From NCBI GenBank assembly GCA_036265915.1, contig DATAOC010000005.1, forward strand, positions 25,469 to 89,468: a stretch of DNA of 64,000 nt. The letters run 5' to 3'. This document shows positions 19,408 to 27,619 of the stretch, piece by piece. The position numbers were made by a program, and so were the translations under genes. Positions within the stretch are counted from its first letter, which is position 1; every line of letters starts with the position of its first letter. Source of the DNA: AR12 sp036265915 (GTDB lineage: Bacteria > Methylomirabilota > Methylomirabilia > Rokubacteriales > CSP1-6). The notes beneath the pieces are model-generated. The model did no database searches, had not been told where the DNA came from, and saw only the letters and a program-made list of their open reading frames with translations.

Positions 19408-20024
19408 GTCAGGCCGTGACCGCGCACGGGGCGGCGGTAGAGCCCGCCGAGTCCCCGCTCACACCAGAGAGCTGGGGCAAGCTCGGGATGTGGATGTTCC
19501 TGGCCGGCGATGCCGTCGGCTTCGGCACGCTGCTGGCCGGCTACGGCGCCATGCGCGCAACCAGCGCCGACTGGCCGAATCCGTTCGAGGTCCTCGGTAT
19601 CAACCTCACCGCGCTGATGACGTTCCTGCTGATCTGCTCCAGCGTCACGATGGTCAAGGCGCTCGAGTGGCTGAGCAAGAGCAACCGCGAGCGGGCGCGG
19701 ATGTTCCTCGGCTTCACGGCGCTCGGCGGGGCGATCTTCGTCTCACTGCAGGCCTACGAGTGGACGCATCTGATCCACCGCGGACTGCACATCAACGGCA
19801 ACCCGTGGGGCGCCACGCTGTTCGGGACCTCGTTCTTCATCATCACGGGATTCCACGGTCTGCACGTGACGGCCGGGGTGTTCTACCTGCTCTGGGCCAT
19901 CTCGGTCGTCTCCCGCCGGCGGGACCCGGCCGCGAGCTACAACTTCGTCGAGATCACCGGTCTCTACTGGCACTTCGTCGACCTCGTGTGGATCATGGTG
20001 TTCACCTTCATGTATCTCCTGTAG
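19404..20024 (+). CDS. Cytochrome c oxidase subunit III, second paralogue
   Basis: COX III/CyoC-type protein of 206 residues with five predicted helices. Characteristic segments are WGKLGMWMFLAGDAVGFG, SLQAYEWTHLI, FFIITGFHGLHVTAGVFYLL and ITGLYWHFVDLVWIMVFTFMYLL. It is closer to the canonical length and ending than the first paralogue, so it is the better candidate for the standard aa3 oxidase subunit. The four-base overlap with the small upstream gene places it in the same transcript. Confidence 0.92.
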   Translation: MSQAVTAHGAAVEPAESPLTPESWGKLGMWMFLAGDAVGFGTLLAGYGAMRATSADWPNPFEVLGINLTALMTFLLICSSVTMVKALEWLSKSNRERARMFLGFTALGGAIFVSLQAYEWTHLIHRGLHINGNPWGATLFGTSFFIITGFHGLHVTAGVFYLLWAISVVSRRRDPAASYNFVEITGLYWHFVDLVWIMVFTFMYLL

Positions 20025-20034
20025 GGGAGCGGGC

Positions 20035-20367
20035 ATGGCTTCGTCCGGGCACAAGCACCCGAACTACATGGCGATCTTCTGGTATCTCGCGATCCTGACG
20101 GTCATCGAGATCATCGTCGTGTTCCTGCCGTTCGGAAAGTTCACCAACGGCGTCCTGCTGTGTGCGCTCGCGGTGACCAAGGCGGCCATGGTCGCGATGT
20201 ACTTCATGCACCTGCGCTTCGAGACCCGAACCCTCGGCATGATCGCGGTGACGCCGCTCGCCATCGCGACGCTGCTCGTCTTCGTGCTCCTGCCGGACGG
20301 CTTCGCGGTGGCGAAGAGGACCGAGGACGCGAAGAAGCTCGCGCCGGCCGCGGCCGAGAAGCACTGA
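20035..20367 (+). CDS. Cytochrome c oxidase subunit IV (prokaryotic type)
   Basis: Small subunit of 110 residues with three membrane helices, matching the CyoD/CtaF-type subunit IV family. Recognisable segments are HPNYMAIFWYLAILTVIEI and TKAAMVAMYFMHLRFE, the latter strongly conserved in this family. It follows the second COX III gene after 10 bases and completes the aa3 oxidase gene set (II, I, III, IV). The C-terminal tail is Ala/Lys-rich and probably cytoplasmic. Confidence 0.9.
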   Translation: MASSGHKHPNYMAIFWYLAILTVIEIIVVFLPFGKFTNGVLLCALAVTKAAMVAMYFMHLRFETRTLGMIAVTPLAIATLLVFVLLPDGFAVAKRTEDAKKLAPAAAEKH

Positions 20368-20393
20368 GCGCGGGACGCGCGTGACGCCGGCCC

Positions 20394-20762
20394 ATGCCCG
20401 CGGGGGAAGCGCTCCGCCGTGTCACGGTCGGCCTGCGCCGGGCGGTCCGGTTGCGCTGTCCGCGCTGCGGGCGGGCGCCGCTGTTCCGGCGGCGCTTCAC
20501 CATGAACGAGGTGTGCGCGGTCTGCGACTTGCGCTTCGAGCGGGCGCAGGGCTACTGGATCGGCGCGATCTACGTCAACTACGCGCTGACGACGCTGATC
20601 GCGGTGGCCGGGTTCTTCGCGGTGTGGGGCTGGACGGCGGTGCCGCCGACGGTGCAGCTGGCATTCTGGCTGCCGTTCTGCGTCGTGTTCCCGCTGTGGT
20701 TCTTCCCGTACAGCCGCGCCATCTGGCTGGCCGTGGAGCAGGCGGTGAATCCCGAGCTGTGA
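20394..20762 (+). CDS. DUF983 family membrane protein
   Basis: A 122-residue DUF983 protein often found next to cox genes. A zinc-ribbon-like N-terminus, CPRCGRAPLF then NEVCAVCDLRFER, is followed by the family signature GYWIGAIYVNYALTT and two membrane helices (about 58-80 and 85-105). Function is not established; the cysteine pairs and the position between subunit IV and a cupredoxin gene suggest a part in metal handling or oxidase assembly. Its stop overlaps the GTG of the next gene. Confidence 0.87.
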   Translation: MPAGEALRRVTVGLRRAVRLRCPRCGRAPLFRRRFTMNEVCAVCDLRFERAQGYWIGAIYVNYALTTLIAVAGFFAVWGWTAVPPTVQLAFWLPFCVVFPLWFFPYSRAIWLAVEQAVNPEL

Positions 20763-21517
20763 GGCCACGGCGCGTCGTGCTGCTCGCCGCCGGCCTCATC
20801 GCCCTCGCGGTCGGTCCCGCCCACGCCGCCTACGAAGTGGCCGCCGTCGCCGACGCCGGCACGCTGACGGGGGTGGTGCGGTTCACCGGCCGGCCGCCGC
20901 GCGCGGCGCCCGGTGTGCCGAAGCCGGGCGACGTCTGCGGAGATCGCCCGGCCTCCGAGGCGCTCGTGGTCGGCGCCGACGGCGGAGTGCGGGGCAGCGT
21001 TGTGCGTGTCGAGCGGGTGCGCGCGGGCAAGCCGGGGGCGGGCGAGCTGCTCCTCGACAGCGTGCGGTGCGCGTTCGTCTCCCACGTCTCGGTCGCGGCG
21101 GCCGGCGACCGGCTGCGGGTGCGAAACTCCGACGGCACGCTTCACGCCGCGCGCGGCGTGAGCGGCCGGCGCACCGTCTTCAGCGTCGCGCTGCCGCACC
21201 GCGGCCAGGTCGTCGACGTCACGCGCAGCCTGGCCACGCCGGGCGTCATCCGCGTGCTCTGCGAGGCGCATCCGCACATGCTCGGCTGGATCGTCGTGCA
21301 CGACAGCCCGTACGTGGCGGTGACCGACGAGCGCGGCAGCTTCCGCATCGACGGCGTGCCGCCCGGAACGTACACCGTCCGCATGTGGCACGAGGGCTTC
21401 CGGTCGCAGGGCGTGGACGCCGAGGGGCGCCCGCGCGTCGAGGAGCCGCACACGACGTCCCGGGACATCACGATCGCGCCGCGCGCCGTGGCGACGGTCG
21501 AGTTCGAACTCAAGTAA
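20759..21517 (+). CDS. Second cupredoxin-like periplasmic protein
   Basis: Exported protein of 252 residues, paralogous in layout to the one at 13330-14031. A signal peptide ends near GPAHA. Candidate copper ligands are His in SDGTLHAARG and Cys, His and Met in VLCEAHPHMLGW; the second His of the H-N-L-H pair in the first paralogue is Arg here. A C-terminal carboxypeptidase-regulatory-like domain carries DERGSFRIDGVPPGTYTVRMWH. The GTG start overlaps the DUF983 stop. It is a probable electron carrier or copper donor for the oxidase island; exact partner unknown. Confidence 0.75.
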   Translation: MRPRRVVLLAAGLIALAVGPAHAAYEVAAVADAGTLTGVVRFTGRPPRAAPGVPKPGDVCGDRPASEALVVGADGGVRGSVVRVERVRAGKPGAGELLLDSVRCAFVSHVSVAAAGDRLRVRNSDGTLHAARGVSGRRTVFSVALPHRGQVVDVTRSLATPGVIRVLCEAHPHMLGWIVVHDSPYVAVTDERGSFRIDGVPPGTYTVRMWHEGFRSQGVDAEGRPRVEEPHTTSRDITIAPRAVATVEFELK

Positions 21518-21529
21518 ACGGGGGAGCGA

Positions 21530-23431
21530 ATGTACAAGCACATCTACGTGCCGGTGGACAACTCGGACTACTCCAACCGCGCGATCGACCTCGCGGTGGA
21601 GCTCGGCCGTGCCTTCGGGGCGCGGCTCACGGGCAGCCACGTGTACGCCGCACGGCTGCACGACTACCGGTTCAAGCAGATGGAGTACACGCTGCCCGAG
21701 GAGTACAAGGACGAAAACGAGCTGGAGCGGCAGCGAAAGATCCACGACTCGCTGATCGCCATGGGTCTGCAGCTCATCTCGGAGTCCTACCTCGACGTGC
21801 TGAAGGCGCGCGCGGAGGCGGCCGGGCTACCGTTCACGCCGAAGATGATGGACGGCAAGCACTACAAGGCGCTCATCGAGGACACGCTCGCCTCCGACTA
21901 CGATCTCGTCATCATGGGCGCGCTCGGCATGGGCGCGGTGAAGGACAGCCAGCTCGGGTCGGTCACCGAGCGCTTCGTGCGGCGGGTCAGCCGCGACACG
22001 CTGGTGGTACGCAACCACGACCGGTTGAAGGACGCGCAGGGCGCCATCGTCGTGTGCCTCGACGGTTCGCCGCAGTCGTTCCACGGTCTGCAGATCGGGC
22101 TCGCGCTGTCGAGAGCGCTGAACCGGCCGGTGCAGGCGGTGGGCGTCTACGATCCGTACCTGCACTACGCGATGTTCAACGGCATCGTCGGCGTGCTGAG
22201 CGAGAAGGCGTCGAAGATCTTCCGCTTCAAGGAGCAGGAGCAGCTGCACGAGGAGATCATCGACACGGGGCTGGCGAAGATCTACCAGTCGCACCTCGAG
22301 ATCGGGCGCAAGCTGGCCGCCGACGCCGGCGTCGATCTCGCCATCACGCTGCTCGACGGCAAGTGCTTCGAGAAGATCCTCACCTTCGCGCGCAAGGAGC
22401 AGCCTTGGCTGCTGATCATGGGGCGCGTCGGCGTGCACTCCGACGAGGGCGAGACCGACCTCGGCTCCAACACCGAGAACCTCCTGCGGCTCGCGCCATG
22501 CAACGTGCTGCTGACCGGCGGCAAGTACTACCCGCCGCTCGACGTGAAGGCCGAGGAGATCATCTCGTGGACGGAGGAGGCCGAGGCGCGGATGGAGCGC
22601 GTGCCCGTCCAGGTCAAGGGTGTCGCGCGCACGGCGCTGCTCCGCTACGCGATCGAGCAGGGGCACACGGTGATCACGAACAAGGTCATCGACGAGGCGA
22701 TGGCCATCTTCATGCCGACTCGCATGGCGGAGAAGATGCAGATCCTTGCCGAGGACGTCGCCGTCGCCCGCCTGCGCGTCGAGAACCAGCCGGCCACGGC
22801 CATCTGCTCGGTGTGCGGCTACACGGTCAAGGGCCCGAACGCGGTGGTCACGTGCCCCGTGTGCAAGGCGGCGCCGGAGAAGTTCCACGTCATCTCGCGC
22901 GACGTGGTGGAGGCGATCGCCTCGCAGGAGGGCGGGATCGAGGAAGAGGAGTCGATGCCCGGCGTGCAGGTGAAGTGGTCCGCCGACGCGCGCGACGCGC
23001 TGCGCGAGGTAGAGGACGCCTACCTGCGCCGGCGCGCCAAGGCGCGCGTCGAGAAGTACGCCCGCTCCCGCAAGATTCCCGTCATCACGTGCCAGCTGGC
23101 GCTGCCGATGATCGAGGAGACCGTAGGCCGCGACAAGCTCGGCGCGGGCTGGGACACCCTGCTCGCGAAGACGCGGTTCGAGCCGGCGGCCGCGCCGACG
23201 GTCGACGCGACGGCGAGCCCGTTCACCTGGACAGACGACGCCACGGCGCGGCTCAATCGCGTGCCGGCGGGCTTCATGCGCGACATGACGCGCGAAGAGG
23301 TCGAGCGGGTCGCGGCCTCGAAGGCCGTCACCGTCATCGATCTCGCCGTCTGCGAAGAGGGGATCGGGCACGCGCGGGAGACGATGAACGAGGTCATTTC
23401 CGGGTACATCTCGCAGAAGAAGCCGCGCTAG
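21530..23431 (+). CDS. Universal stress protein fused to rubredoxin-like and three PCP_red-like domains
   Basis: A 633-residue multidomain protein. Residues about 1-160 and 168-335 are two Usp-type folds; nucleotide-loop-like segments are MGALGMGAVKDS and MGRVGVH. Then come a PCP_red-like helix domain around Trp347 (ISWTEEAEARMERVP), a rubredoxin-like metal site with C426-S-V-C and C442-P-V-C, a second PCP_red-like unit from Trp483 (VKWSADARDAL) and a third from Trp567 (FTWTDDATARLNRVP). PCP_red is known from the C-terminus of the dark-operative protochlorophyllide reductase subunit ChlB/BchB. No photosynthesis gene is present. GGGGAG precedes the ATG. The next gene also ends in a PCP_red domain, so the two may act together; the function is unknown. 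Confidence 0.8.
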   Translation: MYKHIYVPVDNSDYSNRAIDLAVELGRAFGARLTGSHVYAARLHDYRFKQMEYTLPEEYKDENELERQRKIHDSLIAMGLQLISESYLDVLKARAEAAGLPFTPKMMDGKHYKALIEDTLASDYDLVIMGALGMGAVKDSQLGSVTERFVRRVSRDTLVVRNHDRLKDAQGAIVVCLDGSPQSFHGLQIGLALSRALNRPVQAVGVYDPYLHYAMFNGIVGVLSEKASKIFRFKEQEQLHEEIIDTGLAKIYQSHLEIGRKLAADAGVDLAITLLDGKCFEKILTFARKEQPWLLIMGRVGVHSDEGETDLGSNTENLLRLAPCNVLLTGGKYYPPLDVKAEEIISWTEEAEARMERVPVQVKGVARTALLRYAIEQGHTVITNKVIDEAMAIFMPTRMAEKMQILAEDVAVARLRVENQPATAICSVCGYTVKGPNAVVTCPVCKAAPEKFHVISRDVVEAIASQEGGIEEEESMPGVQVKWSADARDALREVEDAYLRRRAKARVEKYARSRKIPVITCQLALPMIEETVGRDKLGAGWDTLLAKTRFEPAAAPTVDATASPFTWTDDATARLNRVPAGFMRDMTREEVERVAASKAVTVIDLAVCEEGIGHARETMNEVISGYISQKKPR

Positions 23432-23531
23432 CGTGCCGGCGACGGCGGCTCGCGGGCGGGCGGCGGGGGTGAGGCCGGCGACCACGAGCGCGGTGCGTCG
23501 AAGAGTGGCCTGATGATCAGCTGCACTCCGC

Positions 23532-24974
23532 GTGCAATCGATCGCCGCCGTGGCTGACCCGACGCCATCGACGCGTCCGGGCGTCGGCCGCGGCGTGCCC
23601 GCGGCGCCGCGGGATGCGTACACGGCGTACTCGGTATCGTGGAATCTGACGCAGCGATGCAATCTCGAGTGCGCGCATTGCTACATGTCGGCGCATGCGG
23701 GGGCCGACACGCGCGGGGAGCTGAGCACGGTGGAGTGCCGGCGCGTGATCGACGAGATCGCGGCCGTGAACCCGAACGTGTTCTTGATCCTCACGGGCGG
23801 TGAGCCGTTCCTGCGCAAGGACCTGTTCGAGATCGCGGGCTACGCGGCGGACCGCAAGTTCACGACCGTGCTCGGGACGAACGGCGTGCTGCTGCGCGAG
23901 AAGGAAGCGCGGCTGATGCGCGAGCACGGCGTGCTGGGCGCGTCGATCAGCCTCGACTCGACCGATCGGACCCGCCACGACGCGTTTCGCCGTCAGCCCG
24001 GCGCCTGGGACGGCGCGGTGCGCGCGACGCGCGTGCTCGCCGACGAAGGGCTCGACTTCTCGCTACACATGTCGGTGACGGACTGGAACGTGGCCGAGGT
24101 GCCGGCCATGATCGACCTGGCGAGGACGCTGGGCGCCAAGGTCCTGAACTTCTTCTTCCTGGTGCGCACGGGGCGCGGACGCGATCTGACGGACATCGAC
24201 GCCGGCGCCTACGAGAGGATCCTGACGTACCTCGCAAAGGCGCAGGGCGCCGCCGGCGGCCCGCCGTCGTTCGTGCGCCGCCTGCTCGGCATGCCCGACG
24301 CCGCGGCGACGCCACCGGCGTTCGAGGATCCGTGGTCGACGCCGGTGGCGCAATCGGACGGCCTGCTGATCCGCGCCAAGTGTGCGCCGCACTTCCGGCG
24401 GATCCTCTACGAGCTGAACCCGGCCTCGCCGCTGCTGAAGAACTACGCGCACGGCTCGTGCCCGGCGGGCAAGTACTACTGCCGAATCACGCCCACCGGC
24501 GACGTCACGCCGTGCCCGTACATGCCCGTGGCGGCCGGCAACGTGCGCGAGACGAGCTTCGGCGAGCTCTGGCGCAGCGCGCCGGTGTTCGGGGATTTGC
24601 GTGATCCGAAACTCGGCGGCCGCTGCGGCGCCTGCGAGTTCTCGAAGATCTGCGGCGGCTGCCGCTGTCGCGCCTACGCCGCGCACGGCGACTACCTCGC
24701 GGAGGATCCGGCGTGCGGCTATCAGCCGGGCGCGCACGGCGGTCGCGTGATCGACCTGCCCGCCACGCTGACCTTTGGTCTGCCGGTCGACTACGAGCTG
24801 GTGTGGGAGGAGGACGCCCGCGCTCGGCTCGCGGCGATCCCGTCCTTCGCGCGCGGCATGGTGGTGAAGGCGGTGGAGGCGTACGCGCGCGGCCGCGGGG
24901 AGGCGCGCATCACGCCGGCGCTGCTGGCCGACGTGCGCTCCCGCTGGGGCGGCCGCTTCCGCCCGCAGGCATGA
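23532..24974 (+). CDS. Radical SAM/SPASM protein with C-terminal PCP_red-like domain
   Basis: Predicted Fe-S enzyme of 480 residues. The radical SAM core has C43-x3-C47-x2-C50 (CNLECAHCYMS) and the SAM-binding LILTGGEPFLR. A SPASM-like cysteine-rich region follows (CPAGKYYC, TPCPYMP, CGACEFSKICGGC, DPAC), able to carry one or two auxiliary 4Fe-4S clusters. The overall plan resembles NirJ/AhbC/AhbD enzymes that modify heme side chains, but assignment needs a tree. A PCP_red-like tail starts near Trp425 (LVWEEDARARLAAIPS). Placed behind oxidase and heme A genes, it may modify a heme or a peptide. The start is GTG at 23532. Confidence 0.85.
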   Translation: MQSIAAVADPTPSTRPGVGRGVPAAPRDAYTAYSVSWNLTQRCNLECAHCYMSAHAGADTRGELSTVECRRVIDEIAAVNPNVFLILTGGEPFLRKDLFEIAGYAADRKFTTVLGTNGVLLREKEARLMREHGVLGASISLDSTDRTRHDAFRRQPGAWDGAVRATRVLADEGLDFSLHMSVTDWNVAEVPAMIDLARTLGAKVLNFFFLVRTGRGRDLTDIDAGAYERILTYLAKAQGAAGGPPSFVRRLLGMPDAAATPPAFEDPWSTPVAQSDGLLIRAKCAPHFRRILYELNPASPLLKNYAHGSCPAGKYYCRITPTGDVTPCPYMPVAAGNVRETSFGELWRSAPVFGDLRDPKLGGRCGACEFSKICGGCRCRAYAAHGDYLAEDPACGYQPGAHGGRVIDLPATLTFGLPVDYELVWEEDARARLAAIPSFARGMVVKAVEAYARGRGEARITPALLADVRSRWGGRFRPQA

Positions 24975-25429
24975 TCCCCGAGCGCCCGTTCGACCCGGGC
25001 GACCGCTTCCGCGACGCCGCGCGGGCCTACATCGTCTACGGGATCGTCTACTGGGTCGGCGGCGTGTGGCTGGCGCTTCACGGCGTCGGCGTCCGCGGTG
25101 AGCTCGGCGGCGTCGGCATGCTGTGGATCGTGCTCGGGCTCGTGTTCGTGGTCGGCATCCCGTACCTCCTTCGGCGTCGGCGCGTGTGGTTCGAGCGGTG
25201 GGTGCTCGGCCGCCGCGACTTCGCGCGCATCCTCACGCTCTTCATGGGCATCCGCGCATGGGCAGTGCTGCGCGTGGTGCTGCGGCCGGAGACGGCGACC
25301 GTGGCCGCGCCGTGGGGCGGCGAGATCACGTTCCGCGCGGGTGCGGCCGTGTTCTTCGTGGTCACCATCGTGGCCGCGCTGTTCGTCGCGGTCGCGGCGT
25401 GGAGCACCGACCAGAAAGCCGCCGAGTAG
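24971..25429 (+). CDS. Small three-span membrane protein of unknown function
   Basis: A 152-residue protein with predicted helices at about 18-37, 44-63 and 123-145 and an Arg-rich loop (LLRRRRVWFERWVLGRRD) between the second and third. Its ATG overlaps the stop of the radical SAM gene by four bases and the Mrp-type ATPase gene starts 3 bases after it, so it belongs to that operon. I recognise no family. It might anchor the soluble neighbours at the membrane, but that is only inferred from gene order. Confidence 0.7.
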   Translation: MIPERPFDPGDRFRDAARAYIVYGIVYWVGGVWLALHGVGVRGELGGVGMLWIVLGLVFVVGIPYLLRRRRVWFERWVLGRRDFARILTLFMGIRAWAVLRVVLRPETATVAAPWGGEITFRAGAAVFFVVTIVAALFVAVAAWSTDQKAAE

Positions 25430-25431
25430 GA

Positions 25432-26298
25432 ATGCCGAAGCGCTACGCGGACGTGCCCGGTGACGGCGGGTCGAACATCGTCGGCCAGGTGCAGACGCAG
25501 CAGGCGCGGCTGCGCGAGCGGCTGAGCGGCGTGCGGGCCATCGTGGCCGTGGTCTCCGGCAAAGGCGGCGTCGGCAAGTCGTCGCTCACGGCGAATCTGG
25601 CAAACGCCTTCGCGCTCGACGGCTGGCGGGTCGGCATCCTCGACGCCGATCTCAACGGGCCGAGCATGGCCAAGATGCTGGGCGTGCGGGGACGGACGCT
25701 GGCCGTCGGCGCCGATGGCGTGACGCCGCCCGTCAGCGCGCTCGGCGTGCGCGTCATGTCGATGGACCTGCTGCTGCCGTCGGACGCCTCGCCGCTCACG
25801 TGGGATGCTCCCACGCAGCAGGAGGCTCACACCTGGCGCGGAGCGATGGAGGCGAACGCGCTGCGGGAGTTCCTCGCCGACACGGCGTGGGGTGCGCTCG
25901 ACGCGCTCCTGCTCGACCTTCCGCCGGGCACGGACCGGCTGTCCACGGTGGCCGGGCTGGTGCCCGGCTTGAGTGGCACCGTCATCGTGACGATCCCGTC
26001 CGACGTCTCGCATCTCGTCGTCCGGAAGTCGATCACCGTCGCCGCCCAGGTGAACGCGCCGGTGCTGGGCCTCGTGGAGAACATGGCCGGCATGTTCCCC
26101 GGCCGCCCGGGCGCCGAGCTGGCGCGGGAGGCCGGCATTCCGTTCCTCGGCAGCGTGCCGTTCGATCGTGAGCTCGCGCTCGCCGCGGATCGCGGCGAGG
26201 CGTTCGTCGCGGCGTTTCCCGCGCGTGAGGCGGCGCGGGCGCTTCTCGACGTGGCCGGCCGCGTCCGCAACGCGCTCGCGACGCCCGCGCGCGCGTGA
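25432..26298 (+). CDS. Mrp/ApbC/ParA-type P-loop ATPase
   Basis: ATPase of 288 residues of the MinD/Mrp family. The deviant Walker A is SGKGGVGKSSLT, with further motifs ILDADLNGPSM, DLPPGTD and VENMAGMF. Mrp proteins bind and transfer Fe-S clusters, and DLPPGTGD-like and VENM segments are typical of them; the central CxxC of many Mrp proteins is missing here. Following a radical SAM enzyme with many Fe-S ligands, a maturation role is plausible. It overlaps the Nudix gene by four bases. Confidence 0.85.
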   Translation: MPKRYADVPGDGGSNIVGQVQTQQARLRERLSGVRAIVAVVSGKGGVGKSSLTANLANAFALDGWRVGILDADLNGPSMAKMLGVRGRTLAVGADGVTPPVSALGVRVMSMDLLLPSDASPLTWDAPTQQEAHTWRGAMEANALREFLADTAWGALDALLLDLPPGTDRLSTVAGLVPGLSGTVIVTIPSDVSHLVVRKSITVAAQVNAPVLGLVENMAGMFPGRPGAELAREAGIPFLGSVPFDRELALAADRGEAFVAAFPAREAARALLDVAGRVRNALATPARA

Positions 26299-26801
26299 GG
26301 GTCGTCGCCCGCTTCTGCCTCCGCTGTGGGCGGCGTCTGCGCATCGTTCGCGACGGCAGCCGGCGGCGCCCGCGGTGCCCGCGCTGCGGCTGGACGTTCT
26401 ACGCCAATCCGGTGCCCGCGGCCGCCGCGCTGATCGTGCATCGAGGACGCGTGCTGCTCGGGCGCCGGGCCCGCGCGCCGCACGCGGGCACGTGGGATCT
26501 TCCGGGCGGCTTCATGGAGTCGGGCGAAACTCCGGAGCGCGGGCTCATCCGCGAGCTGCGTGAGGAGCTCGGGGTCGGGGTCCGCCGCGCACGCTTCGTG
26601 GGGTTTGCGACCGACCGCTACGGCGCGGGCGGGTTCGCGGTGCTCGTGATCCTGTTCAGGGTGGTCCCGACGTCACTGATGGTGCGGCCGGACGACGACG
26701 TCGCGGAGCTGCGCTGGTGGCCCGTCGATCGGGTGCCCTACCGGAAGATTGCCTTCACCGGACTGCGCCGCCTGCTGCGGCGCGCGCTCACTGGCAGGTG
26801 A
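26295..26801 (+). CDS. Nudix hydrolase with N-terminal zinc ribbon
   Basis: Nucleoside-diphosphate-linked pyrophosphohydrolase of 168 residues. The Nudix box GGFMESGETPERGLIRELRE-E-L-G is intact. A zinc ribbon (CLRCGRRL and CPRCGWTFYANP, about residues 6-38) precedes it, as in NudC/NADH pyrophosphatase-like and related proteins. The substrate is unknown. The GTG start overlaps the ATPase stop (GTGA); the 3' end overlaps the convergent gene on the other strand by 14 bases. It is the last gene of the long plus-strand island. Confidence 0.92.
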   Translation: MRVVARFCLRCGRRLRIVRDGSRRRPRCPRCGWTFYANPVPAAAALIVHRGRVLLGRRARAPHAGTWDLPGGFMESGETPERGLIRELREELGVGVRRARFVGFATDRYGAGGFAVLVILFRVVPTSLMVRPDDDVAELRWWPVDRVPYRKIAFTGLRRLLRRALTGR

Positions 26802-27492
26802 CGCCTTTTTCCATCTGGTAATTCTGGACCTTGTACGTCGACACGAAGTTGTCTTCCCACGCGGACACGCTCAGGGGACCGAGGGCCGTGGCGCCGTCCC
26901 AGGCCATGACCTTCGCCCGGCTGGCGAGCTCACGCGGCGGCAGCGTGCCGTCGAGGAACTCGAGCACGGCGGCGCGATCGACGAAGACCGCCATCGTCTC
27001 GTGGACCGGTCGATCACCGCTGGCCATGCCGTGCTGCTTCTGCCACTCGACAATGACGGTGAAGCCGTCGAGCGCGGGCTCCTTGGCGGGAGGGACGTAC
27101 GCCGCCATCCGGCGGATCATCGGTCCGACGTAGCGCGAGAACATCGACGACGCGCGCTCCTCGACGGCGAGCGTCGCGAACTGCGGCGACGGCTCCTGCT
27201 CGACGAAGAGCCGCATCGACAGGTAGCGGTCGTCCTGGGTGGCGGTCTTCGGCTTGAAGAAGCCGATCGACTGCTTCTGGATCTCCACCCACGGCATGCA
27301 GTGATAGATCTGGGCGTTCAGCTCGTGCAGGGCGGCATCGTGAGCGCGGGCCAGCATCCGCCCCTTCTCGGATGTGTAGCTGTCGATGGGGAGGATACGG
27401 TCGTCCGACGGCGCCGCCGAGCTGGCGGCGACTCCGAGTGTCGTTGAAAGCGACAGGGCGAGCGCGACGATGCGGAACCGGTAGGTCGTCAT
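26788..27492 (-). CDS. Exported protein of unknown function
   Basis: A 234-residue protein with a clear signal peptide (TYRFRIVALALSLSTTLGVAASSAAP). The mature part is soluble, mixed alpha/beta, with two Cys (YHCMPW and the very C-terminal VTCQ). No known domain is recognised. Upstream in-frame sequence exists to 27816, but it crosses the hairpin at 27.57 kb and lacks protein-like composition, so the ATG in front of the signal peptide is chosen. It lies downstream of a lipoprotein gene on the same strand with 127 bases between them. Confidence 0.7.
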   Translation of the reverse strand: MTTYRFRIVALALSLSTTLGVAASSAAPSDDRILPIDSYTSEKGRMLARAHDAALHELNAQIYHCMPWVEIQKQSIGFFKPKTATQDDRYLSMRLFVEQEPSPQFATLAVEERASSMFSRYVGPMIRRMAAYVPPAKEPALDGFTVIVEWQKQHGMASGDRPVHETMAVFVDRAAVLEFLDGTLPPRELASRAKVMAWDGATALGPLSVSAWEDNFVSTYKVQNYQMEKGVTCQ

Positions 27493-27566
27493 GGTGAGAC
27501 CCGGGGATGCAGATCGAATGCCAAAGTGACTCTCCTCGGACTCCGGCCATTTTCGGAGGCCGGCCT

Positions 27567-27607
27567 CGATCTGGTGTCCGGGCGTGTGACGCCCGGACAC
27601 CAGATCG
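27567..27607 (-). terminator. Long perfect hairpin between lipoprotein and exported-protein genes
   Basis: A 19-bp perfect inverted repeat with a 3-base loop (arms CGATCTGGTGTCCGGGCGT and ACGCCCGGACACCAGATCG). Beside it lies the palindrome GAGGCCGGCCTC at 27556-27567, which shares one base with the arm. It sits 13 bases after the lipoprotein stop. There is no T-run, so it may be a terminator, an RNA-stabilising hairpin or a mobile repeat unit. Confidence 0.6.
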
Positions 27608-27619
27608 GGCAATGGGGCA

